From the NCBI RefSeq assembly GCF_900149705.1, contig NZ_LT703001.1:1364001-1428000 (forward strand): DNA of 64,000 nt. Direction: 5' to 3'. Source of the stretch: Sphingorhabdus sp. Alg231-15. GTDB taxonomy: Bacteria; Pseudomonadota; Alphaproteobacteria; Sphingomonadales; Sphingomonadaceae. This document shows, one piece after another, positions 53,295 through 62,982 of the stretch (position 1 is the first letter of the stretch; every line of letters starts with the position of its first letter). Position numbers and translations under genes: made by a program. The notes under the pieces are model-generated. The model did not search any database. It had not been told where the DNA came from and saw only the letters and a list, made by a program, of their open reading frames with translations.

Positions 53295-53329
53295 CTTAGC
53301 AGAACTTTAGAAGTGAAGAGAGGGATATA

Positions 53330-53500
53330 ATGGGACTATTTAAAAAATTATATCGTTCGGAACAGGGGGCGACGGCCGTTGAATATGGTTTGATTTTGGC
53401 ACTCATCGCGATCACCGCAATTGTGGCGATTAGTGGCGTGGCAAATTCAACCGGAAACATGTGGAACACAGTTGCTGATGAAGTAGTCGCAAGTTCCTAA
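53330..53500 (+). CDS. Flp/Fap-type pilin, copy 1
   Basis: 56 residues, start with GAGAGGG upstream. EQGATAVEYGLILALIAITA carries the processing motif (G/A-TAVEYGL) with conserved Glu-Tyr after the cleavage site, then a hydrophobic helix. This is the Flp pilin of Tad systems. No tad/cpa gene is near. Confidence 0.9.
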   Translation: MGLFKKLYRSEQGATAVEYGLILALIAITAIVAISGVANSTGNMWNTVADEVVASS

Positions 53501-53614
53501 ATGGCCGTATGTCATTAAACATTTATAAAGTTTTCTGAATTAGTGTGATCATTATCGACCCGGAATTCGGGTTTGATTGGGTAAGTGAAGTTTGTCAAAT
53601 ATAGGAGACCAGAC

Positions 53615-53779
53615 ATGAAACTCGTACGTAAAATGTTTAAGAACGAAGAAGGCGCAACGGCTATTGAATATGGCCTGATCGCTGCTCTGATCGCTGTTGC
53701 AGCTATCGTTGCAATGGGTCAGCTGGGTAACACCCTCAGCAACACCTTCAACGAAGTTGAAAGTGAAATGGCTGGATAA
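53615..53779 (+). CDS. Flp/Fap-type pilin, copy 2
   Basis: 54 residues from ATG 53615 with AGGAGACC upstream. EEGATAIEYGLIAALIAVAA is the cleavage site and helix, close to copy 1. It ends in a strong terminator. The two pilins are 114 nt apart and could be alternative or minor subunits. Confidence 0.92.
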   Translation: MKLVRKMFKNEEGATAIEYGLIAALIAVAAIVAMGQLGNTLSNTFNEVESEMAG

Positions 53780-53804
53780 TCTTCGGATTAATTTAGAAAT
53801 TTGG

Positions 53805-53837
53805 GACGGCAGCCTGCAAAGGCTGCCGTCTTTTTTT
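53805..53837 (+). terminator. Rho-independent terminator after the pilins
   Basis: Perfect 10-bp stem GACGGCAGCC / GGCTGCCGTC, loop TGCAAA, then TTTTTTT. Confidence 0.95.
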
Positions 53838-53859
53838 GTGCGCGGTATTCAGCCGCAAA

Positions 53860-55371
53860 TCAATAAATGACCAACTTGACCTTCTGACCAGCACGCAGGC
53901 TTTCATTGGACCGCATCCGGTTTAGAACCAAAAACCGATCCTTCTGGTAACTGGTATAAGCCATTTTTCGTGAGAGACTGTCGATTGTGTCTCCTCTTCT
54001 GACCGTCACCACATCAATCTTCCGCGGCTTGATGGCCGCCGCCTCTGCCGAGGTTAGTCTTTTTACGCTGTCATACATGGGCGAAAATACCGCTCCTTTA
54101 CCGGCCGGTGCCAGGGTTGCGAAGTGGAATGCGCTGTTTTTCGAAAACTCATAAGCAAAAACAGTAACGTCGACCTGTCCATTTCTGCTCTTCACCCGCC
54201 CAATTGCATAAGACACTGGTAGCCCGTTGACGGTTGTGCGCTGAATATCGCCATATTCAATGGCTTGTCCTTTCCCGGACACAGCCTTGAAAGCGGACGC
54301 AATATAAGTGGTCATATTGCCGTTATAGGGGCCTGTCGAGAACTGCCCTTGCCCTGCTGATCCCCTAATCGTAACGGCTCTCGTCCCATTTTGCATGGAG
54401 AAGCCATTCGGCACCGTGAACTTCAATTTCAGATCAGGGTGGAGAAAATCATTTCCTTCAATAACGCCCTGTTTTGGATCATCACCATAGAGAATACCGT
54501 CGACATTTCTCAGAAAAGCATCCCTATTCCGTTTGCCGCCGCTAATACCCAATTTACTTGCGTTTTTTGCTGCTCTCGAAACGCGCTGCACCGGATTCGG
54601 ATGGGTACTGGCCCATGTCGGAACGCCTCGTGCATCTCGGCCCGCCGCACGAGCATCAATTGCCGATTGCGCTGCCAACGACTCCAACATTGTCGAAAGC
54701 GCCTGTGGCGCATATCCGGCGGAGGCCAGATACGCGATGCCAAGATCATCGGCCTCATGCTCCTGTTTTCTGGAATATTTTAATGTAAGCAACTGGCTGC
54801 CGGTGCCGAAAACCTCTTGCCCTAGTTTGCCCAACGCAGAATCGCCCAACAAAACGGCTGCTCCGATTTGCCCCAAAGCCCCCAAAATACTATTTCTCCG
54901 GGCCGCTTTCTGCCTCTTTCGGCCATGCTCGGCCGCGACATGACCCACTTCATGCCCCAAAACGCCTGCCATTTCGGCTTCGTCGTTCATAAGCGCCATG
55001 AGTTGCCGGGTTAAATAAACATATCCGCCAGGTATCGCGAAAGCATTATTTACCGGGCTATTGAGCAGAGTAACCGTGAAGTCACTACGTGCATCTCCCA
55101 GGCCAGACTGAACTGCGATATCTTGTCCGATCCGAACGACATATGCGGTTTGCGGACCGTCATAGCTTCCGCCAAATTCCTGCAGCAACTGCGGATGAGC
55201 CTCAGCGCCCTTCTTTTTGTCTGCAGCTGAAATCGATCGCACTTCACCTTGCCGTGCCGACTGACCGGCGCTGGCAGATTCAACCGCACCTGCGTCAGCA
55301 TTTGAGCCACCGCAGGCCATTAACGAAAACAATGCCGCTGTGGACAGAAACTTAACTGAAATTCTGGTCAT
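53860..55371 (-). CDS. M48 metalloprotease lipoprotein with LysM domain
   Basis: 503 residues from ATG 55371 with GGAGAG 4 nt upstream. Lipobox LMAC in the signal peptide. Catalytic HEVGH plus third ligand in KQEHEADDLGIAYL (about 210), and a C-terminal LysM-like domain VTVRRGDTIDSLSRKM ending LRAGQKVKLVIY. This is the YcaL/BepA-like design: an outer-membrane-linked zinc protease for protein quality control, here with a murein-binding tail. Confidence 0.93.
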   Translation of the reverse strand: MTRISVKFLSTAALFSLMACGGSNADAGAVESASAGQSARQGEVRSISAADKKKGAEAHPQLLQEFGGSYDGPQTAYVVRIGQDIAVQSGLGDARSDFTVTLLNSPVNNAFAIPGGYVYLTRQLMALMNDEAEMAGVLGHEVGHVAAEHGRKRQKAARRNSILGALGQIGAAVLLGDSALGKLGQEVFGTGSQLLTLKYSRKQEHEADDLGIAYLASAGYAPQALSTMLESLAAQSAIDARAAGRDARGVPTWASTHPNPVQRVSRAAKNASKLGISGGKRNRDAFLRNVDGILYGDDPKQGVIEGNDFLHPDLKLKFTVPNGFSMQNGTRAVTIRGSAGQGQFSTGPYNGNMTTYIASAFKAVSGKGQAIEYGDIQRTTVNGLPVSYAIGRVKSRNGQVDVTVFAYEFSKNSAFHFATLAPAGKGAVFSPMYDSVKRLTSAEAAAIKPRKIDVVTVRRGDTIDSLSRKMAYTSYQKDRFLVLNRMRSNESLRAGQKVKLVIY

Positions 55372-55495
55372 CACACTCTCCTTGCTGGACAAGATATATC
55401 ACAGAAGGATCGAGCGGAAGGGTCACCCATGTAAAATAGCGTTACTATCACCCGAATGGTGCCAAAAGACAGGCAGATTCTGCTTTGCTGAAGCG

Positions 55496-56443
55496 CTATA
55501 TTGTCCCCATCTGGAGAAACTTCTCGCGGCGCATGGTGCGTAATTCTTTCCGATCCTTATCACGCAAAGCCGCGATTTCATCGACAATCGCCTTACCCAA
55601 TGTCGCGATTGCAAGCGATTGGTCGCGATGAGCTCCGCCAACTGGCTCTTTCACAATACGATCAACAACGCCCAGTTTCTTGAGGTTCTGCGCGGTAATT
55701 TTCATTGCGTCCGCAGCGACATCAGCTTTGTCCCCGGTACGCCACAATATCGATGCGCAGCCTTCGGGCGAAATCACAGAATAGACCGCATGTTCCAACA
55801 TCAACACACGTTCGGCAGCAGCCAGAGCAACCGCGCCTCCAGAACCACCCTCGCCCACAATCACCGCCACCATGGGCACTCCGAGCGACAGGCATTTCTC
55901 AGTGGAACGCGCAATCGCTTCAGCCTGCCCGCGTTCTTCCGCAGAAACACCTGGGAACGCGCCTGACGTATCAACCAATGTCAGAACCGGCAGAGAGAAC
56001 CTGTCGGCGATATCCATTAACCGAATCGCTTTGCGGTATCCCTCCGGTTTCCCCATACCAAAATTATGACGCAAACGGCTTTCGGTATCGTCACCCTTCT
56101 CGTGACCAATAACCACCATACGGATACCGTCTAACTTGGCAAAGCCGCCGATAATCGCCTGATCATCACCAAAGTTGCGATCACCCCCGAGCGGAATAAA
56201 TTCATCGAATAGTCCTGCTACGAAATCCTTGAAATGTGGTCGTTCAGGGTGTCGCGCGACTTGAGTTTTTTGCCAAGGGGTCAAATTAGCATAGGTATCA
56301 CGGAGCATTTTCGCAGACTTCGCCTGCAATTTCGCAATTTCAGATTCGATATCCAGCGAACCTTCATCCGCCGTCTCTCTGAGTTCAATGATCCGCGATT
56401 CCAGAGCTGCAATCGGTTTTTCAAAATCAAGGAAAGATGTCAT
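55496..56443 (-). CDS. accA: Acetyl-CoA carboxylase carboxyltransferase subunit alpha
   Basis: 315 residues. [20 protein letters not shown] at about 60, [37 protein letters not shown] and [20 protein letters not shown] are the AccA blocks. It transfers the carboxyl from biotin to acetyl-CoA with AccD to start fatty acid synthesis. Located 31 nt after xerD on the same strand. Confidence 0.97.
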   Translation of the reverse strand: MTSFLDFEKPIAALESRIIELRETADEGSLDIESEIAKLQAKSAKMLRDTYANLTPWQKTQVARHPERPHFKDFVAGLFDEFIPLGGDRNFGDDQAIIGGFAKLDGIRMVVIGHEKGDDTESRLRHNFGMGKPEGYRKAIRLMDIADRFSLPVLTLVDTSGAFPGVSAEERGQAEAIARSTEKCLSLGVPMVAVIVGEGGSGGAVALAAAERVLMLEHAVYSVISPEGCASILWRTGDKADVAADAMKITAQNLKKLGVVDRIVKEPVGGAHRDQSLAIATLGKAIVDEIAALRDKDRKELRTMRREKFLQMGTI

Positions 56444-56474
56444 CTTATTCGGTTAGAACCGCCAGACAGAAACG

Positions 56475-57371
56475 TCAACGCGTCAGATCATGTCGGCTAA
56501 GCGGATGGCGGTTATTTACCAGTTCTACCAGGCGCGCACTGTCCACATGGGTATAGATTTGTGTCGTGCTAATATCACTATGACCAAGCAGTGTCTGCAA
56601 CGCGCGGAGATCTGCTCCGCCCTCAAGCAAATGGGTGGCAAATGCGTGCCTAAGAACATGCGGACTTATTTTGGTTGGGTTGATGTCGGATTTCGTCGCC
56701 AGATCCTTGATAATCTGGAACAATCGGATGCGGCTCAGATGGCCTGTCCGAGAGGGAAACAGATATTTTTCGTCTCCATCGACAAAGCCAGTCCATCTTT
56801 TGACCGCATGACGCGCCCGGTCAGAAATCGGCACTAGTCGTTCCTTTCCGCCTTTCCCGCTGATGATTAGAAAGGGACGATCCATCATCACTGATTTGCG
56901 AGGCAGCGAGACCAGCTCACTGGCCCGGAGCCCGGAACCATAAAGCAGCTCTATCAAAGCTGATAATCGCGCGTCTTTGGGTTTTGGGTTTTTTGTATTT
57001 AGTCGGACCTCGATCGTTTCAAAAAGTTTCGCGACCTCTTCATGTGACAAGATCTTCGGCAGCGAACGCTGCCCTCCGGGTCGCGGAAGTGAATCTGATG
57101 GATCATCCGCCCGAAATCCTTCCTCAACCAGAAAACCGAAAAAGCGGCGAAGAGAAGAAGATTTGCGCGATACACTGCTATTCTTCAATTCACTCCATGC
57201 GCTCGCAATTTTCTCCAAACCCGCGCGATCAGCCTCTGACAGCAAACCCTTCGCAAAGCTCGATGCCTGCTCGAGATCCGATCGATAAGCGGACAGCGTA
57301 TTTGGCGAAGCACCGCTTTCAGCCGCCATCATCTCAAGAAACCGGTCAATGTAAACAGAGTCGTTGCTCAT
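56475..57371 (-). CDS. xerD: Tyrosine recombinase XerD
   Basis: 298 residues. Full catalytic set: LYGSGLRASELVSLP (Arg), GKGGKERLVPIS (Lys), HVLRHAFATHLLEGGAD (His-x-x-Arg), LLGHSDISTTQIYTHV (His and Tyr nucleophile). It resolves chromosome dimers at dif. XerC is the other possibility; the short length and the LLGHSDISTTQIYTH end fit XerD. Confidence 0.92.
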   Translation of the reverse strand: MSNDSVYIDRFLEMMAAESGASPNTLSAYRSDLEQASSFAKGLLSEADRAGLEKIASAWSELKNSSVSRKSSSLRRFFGFLVEEGFRADDPSDSLPRPGGQRSLPKILSHEEVAKLFETIEVRLNTKNPKPKDARLSALIELLYGSGLRASELVSLPRKSVMMDRPFLIISGKGGKERLVPISDRARHAVKRWTGFVDGDEKYLFPSRTGHLSRIRLFQIIKDLATKSDINPTKISPHVLRHAFATHLLEGGADLRALQTLLGHSDISTTQIYTHVDSARLVELVNNRHPLSRHDLTR

Positions 57372-57430
57372 AATATGTCAGAGATAGCGATAGTTGATGC
57401 CGTTGGGAAGCAACGCACGGCAAGGCAAAG

Positions 57431-59293
57431 CTATGTTCTCGTCAGCGCTTCGGCAGCTATCATACGGGCCTCGGCTTCCATCCCGACACGGCTTAACGAA
57501 CGCGTGATATAGAAAAGGTGCAGTGGCGACATCGCATTCCAGTCCCGACCTTGCATACCAACAGCGGTCAACAGGGCCACGGTGCCGCTCTGCCCGCGTT
57601 GTGCAGCGGATCTAATGGCGCCAGTCCATCTGCTTGTTTCACCTAGATCAAGATCCACATCGTTCGAGAATTCCTGAAGGGCCTCAGCATCCACGCGCCC
57701 TAGACCAGCCAAGGCCGCAAGCAGAAACTTGCTCCTCAGCTTACCCGGGCTCGCATCATTGTCACCAAACTCATCAAGCCCGCTATAGCTGACGACCACC
57801 GATTCATTTGGTGTGCCCACGGCTAGCAAAGCCCAGCCATTACTACCCGGTGCAACCTCGTTGGCCCATTCCGCCGCATTGTTGTCTAGCCCTGCTGACA
57901 ACATCGATCCGATCAATTCCGCGTTGCTATCGGCCAAATCTTGGGAAGCAGGAATGCGCGCCGCCGCGCGAGCCGTGAGGATCTTTGCAGAGTAGGATGT
58001 CAAAACTCCGTTGGATCGGTTCCAGAGCGACCGCATGGCTTCAATTCTACCCGTCGCCGTTGGGCTGGTATAAGCCTGTCTCAGGGTAGATGCCCGCGCT
58101 TTGAAATCATCACTGGCATCCGGGTCATCATAGGCGGCGGCGTAGAGATCAACCATCGCCTTGTTTGACAATACACCAATAGCAGCCGCCGTATCAGCGG
58201 CCTTGATCCGTGAGTTTCTGGACAACATCGGTGCCCGGGCGCGCCAACCTTGAACATGCCTTCCGGCCTGCTCATACAGGCGATCTGGCGGTTCAACCCC
58301 GGTTGCAGATCCCAGTCCGAAGCGCCAGTTGTTGAAAAATTCTATATCGTCCCATTTGATTGTAACAGCTCGCCGTCCCTCGAAACCTGCTCCGACGGTT
58401 TTTTCAGCAAGCAGATAGTCAATTCCAGTCGCGGCCTTTTCGCGGCGGGCTGCCCGTAACAGTGAGGTTGCCCGACTTTGCTCACCGGAAAGAGAAGCGC
58501 AAATGGGGCCAAACATTGTCCAGGTCGGGGCATCACTGACTCTAGAGCCACTTTGAACATAAGGGCAAATGCCCGCGGGATCTGCGGTTGCGAGATGCGC
58601 CTGCATGGCAACAGTATAGAGCCGGGGTGAGAAATTGCCGCCATCGACCTTCAAGACCAACGCACGCGCGGCATCAGCTTCACCCATCAACAGCAAGCGC
58701 CATGCTCGCTCTGCAGTCCAATCGGCAGGATTGACGTTTGCTGGACTGTCGACTTTGCTTAGCAGGGCGCGGCGCAACAGAATCGAGGCCCAGCGCGAGA
58801 TTATTGGCCCATTAAGATTCTTGATAAGATTGGTGAGATGTTGACCACCTTCTTCGCCAAATGCATCCGGGCCAAGGCCACCGGATTGCTCGGTCAGAAC
58901 GCCTATTTGCACCATCGAGCGCCGGGCGCCGGGGGCCAAGTAATATTGCGGTTGCAACGCGTCATCCAACTCGGCCAGATCACTGTCTTCATTCAAGTCC
59001 AATATCGAAGAAGGCGGAGTGAGTGGAACTCCGGGCACCGAACCTGATGCGTTGGTTGTGGATTCACCAGACGGTGATGATGGCGGTCGACTTGTAGTTG
59101 GGGCGGGAGTTGGCCCCGGAGCGGGAGTAGCTTGTGGTGCGGGAGTTGGTGTCGGTGTTGGCGCAGGTGCTGGATCACCGAAGCCCGGTGGCAAAAGCGA
59201 TTCTGGTGAGCTCTGCCCCAAGACCGGCAATGACAAAGCAAGGCCGGCAATACCAGCTGTCGCGAGTGAAATATGTTTTAGGCGAAACCGCAT
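57431..59293 (-). CDS. Exported, helical-repeat-like protein of unknown function
   Basis: 620 residues. A signal peptide (ATAGIAGLALSLPVLGQ) is followed by a Pro/Thr/Ala-rich linker (about 35-95) and a long Ala/Leu/Arg-rich helical part (about 110-620), which looks like repeated helical hairpins. No enzyme motif. The linker may span murein. It lies 3 nt after a 44-residue membrane protein gene, so the two are an operon divergent from aroK. Not assigned to a family. Confidence 0.72.
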   Translation of the reverse strand: MRFRLKHISLATAGIAGLALSLPVLGQSSPESLLPPGFGDPAPAPTPTPTPAPQATPAPGPTPAPTTSRPPSSPSGESTTNASGSVPGVPLTPPSSILDLNEDSDLAELDDALQPQYYLAPGARRSMVQIGVLTEQSGGLGPDAFGEEGGQHLTNLIKNLNGPIISRWASILLRRALLSKVDSPANVNPADWTAERAWRLLLMGEADAARALVLKVDGGNFSPRLYTVAMQAHLATADPAGICPYVQSGSRVSDAPTWTMFGPICASLSGEQSRATSLLRAARREKAATGIDYLLAEKTVGAGFEGRRAVTIKWDDIEFFNNWRFGLGSATGVEPPDRLYEQAGRHVQGWRARAPMLSRNSRIKAADTAAAIGVLSNKAMVDLYAAAYDDPDASDDFKARASTLRQAYTSPTATGRIEAMRSLWNRSNGVLTSYSAKILTARAAARIPASQDLADSNAELIGSMLSAGLDNNAAEWANEVAPGSNGWALLAVGTPNESVVVSYSGLDEFGDNDASPGKLRSKFLLAALAGLGRVDAEALQEFSNDVDLDLGETSRWTGAIRSAAQRGQSGTVALLTAVGMQGRDWNAMSPLHLFYITRSLSRVGMEAEARMIAAEALTRT

Positions 59294-59296
59294 CGC

Positions 59297-59431
59297 TTAG
59301 TTCGATTCCTCGGCAACGACTGGCTTTTCAACCGGTTTCAATTCCTGTTCCACATCCAAGGACGCCAAAAGAAACATAGCGCCGATGACAGCAGCCAGAA
59401 AGACAATCAGAAAAACCAAGCTCCGCGACAT
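59297..59431 (-). CDS. 44-residue single-TM membrane protein
   Basis: From ATG 59431: SRSLVFLIVFLAAVIGAMFL is the helix and an acidic EQELKPVEKPVVAEESN tail follows. The positive-inside start and the tight link (3 nt) to the long exported protein support it as real. Probably a partner of that protein. Confidence 0.68.
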   Translation of the reverse strand: MSRSLVFLIVFLAAVIGAMFLLASLDVEQELKPVEKPVVAEESN

Positions 59432-59524
59432 CTTTGTTCTACCAACTCTCTTCTTACCAAATTTACAAATGCAAGCGCATTGCATTTTGCACTCGATGAC
59501 ATCCTCTGTATAGCCTTTGCCCCA

Positions 59525-60100
59525 ATGGACAAAAACATGAAAGACCCTTTTGACCGATCCACCGAAGAATCCGGTGAAGAGATTGGTATATTGATCGAAA
59601 AACCGTTGGTTTTGATCGGTTTAATGGGTGTTGGCAAAACAACCGTTGGGCGAAGACTGGCAAAAAAACTGAATTTGCCCTTTGTTGATGCCGATGAAGA
59701 GATCGAAAAGGCTGCCGATCTAAAAATTGCCGAGATTTTTGAGCGTTTCGGCGAGGATTATTTCCGAGATGGCGAAAGACGGGTCATCGCGAGACTCATG
59801 GAAGAGGATCGTCAAGTCATTGCCACTGGCGGCGGCGCGTTTATGAATGATGAAACAAGAGAGCTGATATTGTCAGAAGCAACAGCCATATGGCTGGATG
59901 CCGACATTGATATATTGGTCAATCGTGTTTCTCGCCGTGATACCAGACCCCTGCTTAGAAATGGGGATCCGGAGACAATATTGCGTGATCTGGCCGCCAA
60001 GCGAAATCCGGTTTATGCGCTGGCACATCACCATGTCACCGGTAATGATGCGCCTCATGACCTGACTGTTGAAAATATTATCAAGGCACTCCGTAAATGA
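59525..60100 (+). CDS. aroK: Shikimate kinase
   Basis: 191 residues from ATG 59525; ATG 59537 is also possible and neither has a clear ribosome site. P-loop LIGLMGVGKTTVGRRLA, shikimate-binding FVDADEEIEKAADLKIAEIF with DYFRDGERRV, ATGGGAFM, and lid RRDTRPLL. It phosphorylates shikimate at position 3 in the aromatic pathway. It overlaps aroB by 4 nt (ATGA). Confidence 0.96.
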   Translation: MDKNMKDPFDRSTEESGEEIGILIEKPLVLIGLMGVGKTTVGRRLAKKLNLPFVDADEEIEKAADLKIAEIFERFGEDYFRDGERRVIARLMEEDRQVIATGGGAFMNDETRELILSEATAIWLDADIDILVNRVSRRDTRPLLRNGDPETILRDLAAKRNPVYALAHHHVTGNDAPHDLTVENIIKALRK

Positions 60101-61197
60101 ACCGAATTTCCGTCGATCTTGCCAGCTACGGATATGAAATCCTGATTGAAGCCGGGGCTTTGGATGCCGCAGCAGCAAAGCTCAAACCCCATATCCGGAA
60201 CGATAGAGTTTTCCTGATAACCGACACCAATGTCGCCGCCAAATGGCTCGATCCACTGGAAACGGGCTTGCAGAAATCCGGGATCAAAGTGGTCAGCAAG
60301 ATCCTCCCCCCGGGCGAACAGACCAAGAGTTGGACCGTTCTCGAGCAACTAACCGACTGGCTTCTGGACGAGGGCGCGGAGCGGTCGGATACGCTGATCG
60401 CATTGGGTGGCGGTGTTATTGGTGACCTTACCGGTTTCGCGGCCTCCATCCTGAAACGGGGTTGCCATTTTATCCAGATTCCGACCAGCCTACTGGCTCA
60501 GGTAGACAGCAGTGTCGGTGGCAAGACGGCCATAAACAGCCGTGCCGGCAAAAATCTTATCGGTCGATTCAATCAGCCGGAATATGTTCTCATCGACCCA
60601 TTGGTGCTGGGGACATTGCCCGATCGCGAATTGCGGGCGGGATATGCCGAAGTCGTTAAATATGGCCTGATCAATAACGCATCTTTTTTTGACTGGTGCG
60701 AGAATAATGGCGCTGAGCTACTCAATCGTGACCCAGCTGCTCTAACCTATGCCATTACCGAGAGTGTCCGGGCGAAGGCAGGCATTGTCGTAGAGGATGA
60801 AAAGGAGCTCAGTGGTCGCCGGGCGTTGTTAAACCTTGGCCATACTTTTGGGCACGCGCTCGAAGCTGAAACCGGATATTCCAGTGCACTGGTGCATGGT
60901 GAGGCGGTTGCTGCTGGCATGGCGTTGGCCTTTCACTATTCCGCTAGACGTGGTCATTGTGATGGTGCCGATGCGCTTCGTGTCGAAAGCCATCTGGAAC
61001 GCTCCGGTCTGCCGCACGGCCTGAAAAGCGCTTCAGTCAATGCTCCGGGCGAGCGGCTAGTGCAACATATGTTGCATGACAAGAAAATGACGGCCGGTAA
61101 CCTTCCCTTCCTGCTCGCCAACGGTATTGGCCAGACATTTCTTGCAGATGATGTAGCTTTGGAAGATGTAGCTTCGTTTCTTGATCAGGCTAGATAG
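60097..61197 (+). CDS. aroB: 3-dehydroquinate synthase
   Basis: 366 residues. NAD and metal sites: ALGGGVIGDLTGFAASILKR, FIQIPTSLLAQVDSSVGGKT (Lys), AEVVKYGLI, NLGHTFGHALEA and LVHGEAVAAGM (Zn His). It turns DAHP into dehydroquinate. Overlaps aroK by 4 nt, so the two are co-translated. Confidence 0.97.
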   Translation: MNRISVDLASYGYEILIEAGALDAAAAKLKPHIRNDRVFLITDTNVAAKWLDPLETGLQKSGIKVVSKILPPGEQTKSWTVLEQLTDWLLDEGAERSDTLIALGGGVIGDLTGFAASILKRGCHFIQIPTSLLAQVDSSVGGKTAINSRAGKNLIGRFNQPEYVLIDPLVLGTLPDRELRAGYAEVVKYGLINNASFFDWCENNGAELLNRDPAALTYAITESVRAKAGIVVEDEKELSGRRALLNLGHTFGHALEAETGYSSALVHGEAVAAGMALAFHYSARRGHCDGADALRVESHLERSGLPHGLKSASVNAPGERLVQHMLHDKKMTAGNLPFLLANGIGQTFLADDVALEDVASFLDQAR

Positions 61198-61206
61198 CGC
61201 GCGAAC

Positions 61207-62979
61207 CTAATCCCCTCCCCTCTTGGTACTTGTAATTCCGAAGCCAAGATGCTTGCCCGCAAGCATATCCCCTGCCGCGCGCTGCGCTTCAAGGCGATCG
61301 CAATCCAGCTGCCGGAATTCGCGGTCAACTTCATCAATCAATGATTCATCGATATCAATAGCAGTCATTGTTTGACGAGCGAGATGGATGGCTGATTCAA
61401 ACACCTCCCGTTTCACCCCGTCAAGACCTGCCTTTTTCACCTCAAGCAAATGCACGCGGTCATAAGCGCGAACGAACAGTTTTGCGCCGGGGAAAGACAT
61501 TTTTATCATGTCCAGAGACTCAGCGTTCAACTCCTTGCCATCCATACAAAAAACAATCGCAGCACATTCATCGGCCCCGGCTCCGCGCAAAAGATCCACG
61601 CGGGTTCCATCACCATAGAAAACCTTGCGGCCAAATTTCTGACTGACGCCGATTTGCTGCGGCTTGATGTCGATAATTGTCACAGGTATGTTCGCGCCGG
61701 TAAGCATCTGAGCGACGGTCTGTCCGAACCGCCCATGACCAACAACAATCGCCGACGCCTTACCCGCCAGTGACGGATCATCAAGATCAACATCACCTTC
61801 TGTTCGAGCAACATTAAAGCGCTCAACAATCAGTATGAGCAGAGGCGTTGTCGCCATCGAAATCGTAATGACCGCGCCAAAAAGGCTGCTAGCCTCCGGT
61901 TGGATCAATAATGCCCGCTCCGCCTCGGCGAACAGAACGAATCCAAATTCACCGCCCTGGCTGAGCAGCATGCCCATGCCCAAAGCAGGCAATGTATCCA
62001 TCCCAAAAAGCTTACCCAAAGAGAATATGATGACGATTTTGGTCACCACCAGAGCCATTGCGGCACCGAACACAAATGCCGTGTTCTCGGCAATGACGCC
62101 GATGTCCAGCATCATGCCGACAGCAAGGAAGAACAGACCCAGAAGCAGAGATCGAAACGGATCAATATCCGCTTCCAGCTCGTGGCGATAAGGGGAATTG
62201 GCGAGCATTACACCAGCGATAAAGGCGCCCAAAGCCGGAGATAGTCCGATCAATTCCATCAAGGCTGCGCTGCCGAATACAGCGACCAATCCAGCCACGA
62301 TGAACAACTCCCGTTCGGCGATCCTGCCAATCAGTTCCAGGACAGGCTGCAGGATATATCGTCCGGCAAGGATCAATCCGCCAATAGCCAGAACACCAAG
62401 AACAGCGGTCAACCAGCCGGGCAGTGCCCCGGCCTCTGCCGGTGCACGGGACAGAACCGCTACGATCGTCAGCAATGGAATGATCGACAAATCCTGAAAC
62501 AACAGAATCGAAAATGCTTTTTCACCCGTTGGAGTGTTGAGCCGGCCCGAGGACTGCAACATCGGTAGAACCTGAGCAGTTGACGACAGGGCGAGCGGCA
62601 AACCCAACGCAATAGCGGCTCCGAATGTAAAATTTGTCGTCGCCATGATCAGCAGAAACAGCGCCAATCCACAGAAGGCAACCTGACTTAATCCCAGCCC
62701 GAATATGGCATTGCGCAGCCGCATGAGGCGCGCCGGCGCCAATTCCAGCCCCACCAGAAACAGCAGCAGGATGATTCCGATCTCCGAAAATTCAAGAATC
62801 GTTTCGCCTTCGCTGATCAGACCAAAGCCTTGCGGACCGATCATTATGCCAGCGATCAGATATCCCAGAACCGCACCTATCCCGAACTTGCGGAACAAAA
62901 GCACCAGTATCAATGCTGCGCCCAACATGATGAATCCGCCAAAGAGCAGATCGCTCATATGTGTTTCTGCACCTTCCAT
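61207..62979 (-). CDS. CPA2-type K+/H+ antiporter with RCK domain (KefB-like)
   Basis: 590 residues from ATG 62979 (or 62958). Twelve or so helices from LLFGGFIMLGAALILVLLF to TLPALGMGMLLSQGGEFGFV carry the CPA2 exchanger, including the LGLPLALSSTAQVLPML segment. A TrkA-N/RCK domain (AIVVGHGRFGQTVAQML, IDIKPQQIG, FYGDGTRVDLL) follows. It moves K+ (or Na+) against H+ and is gated by nucleotide or glutathione adducts in KefB/C. Starts 3 nt after the IscU-like gene. Confidence 0.9.
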   Translation of the reverse strand: MEGAETHMSDLLFGGFIMLGAALILVLLFRKFGIGAVLGYLIAGIMIGPQGFGLISEGETILEFSEIGIILLLFLVGLELAPARLMRLRNAIFGLGLSQVAFCGLALFLLIMATTNFTFGAAIALGLPLALSSTAQVLPMLQSSGRLNTPTGEKAFSILLFQDLSIIPLLTIVAVLSRAPAEAGALPGWLTAVLGVLAIGGLILAGRYILQPVLELIGRIAERELFIVAGLVAVFGSAALMELIGLSPALGAFIAGVMLANSPYRHELEADIDPFRSLLLGLFFLAVGMMLDIGVIAENTAFVFGAAMALVVTKIVIIFSLGKLFGMDTLPALGMGMLLSQGGEFGFVLFAEAERALLIQPEASSLFGAVITISMATTPLLILIVERFNVARTEGDVDLDDPSLAGKASAIVVGHGRFGQTVAQMLTGANIPVTIIDIKPQQIGVSQKFGRKVFYGDGTRVDLLRGAGADECAAIVFCMDGKELNAESLDMIKMSFPGAKLFVRAYDRVHLLEVKKAGLDGVKREVFESAIHLARQTMTAIDIDESLIDEVDREFRQLDCDRLEAQRAAGDMLAGKHLGFGITSTKRGGD

Positions 62980-62982
62980 TTT

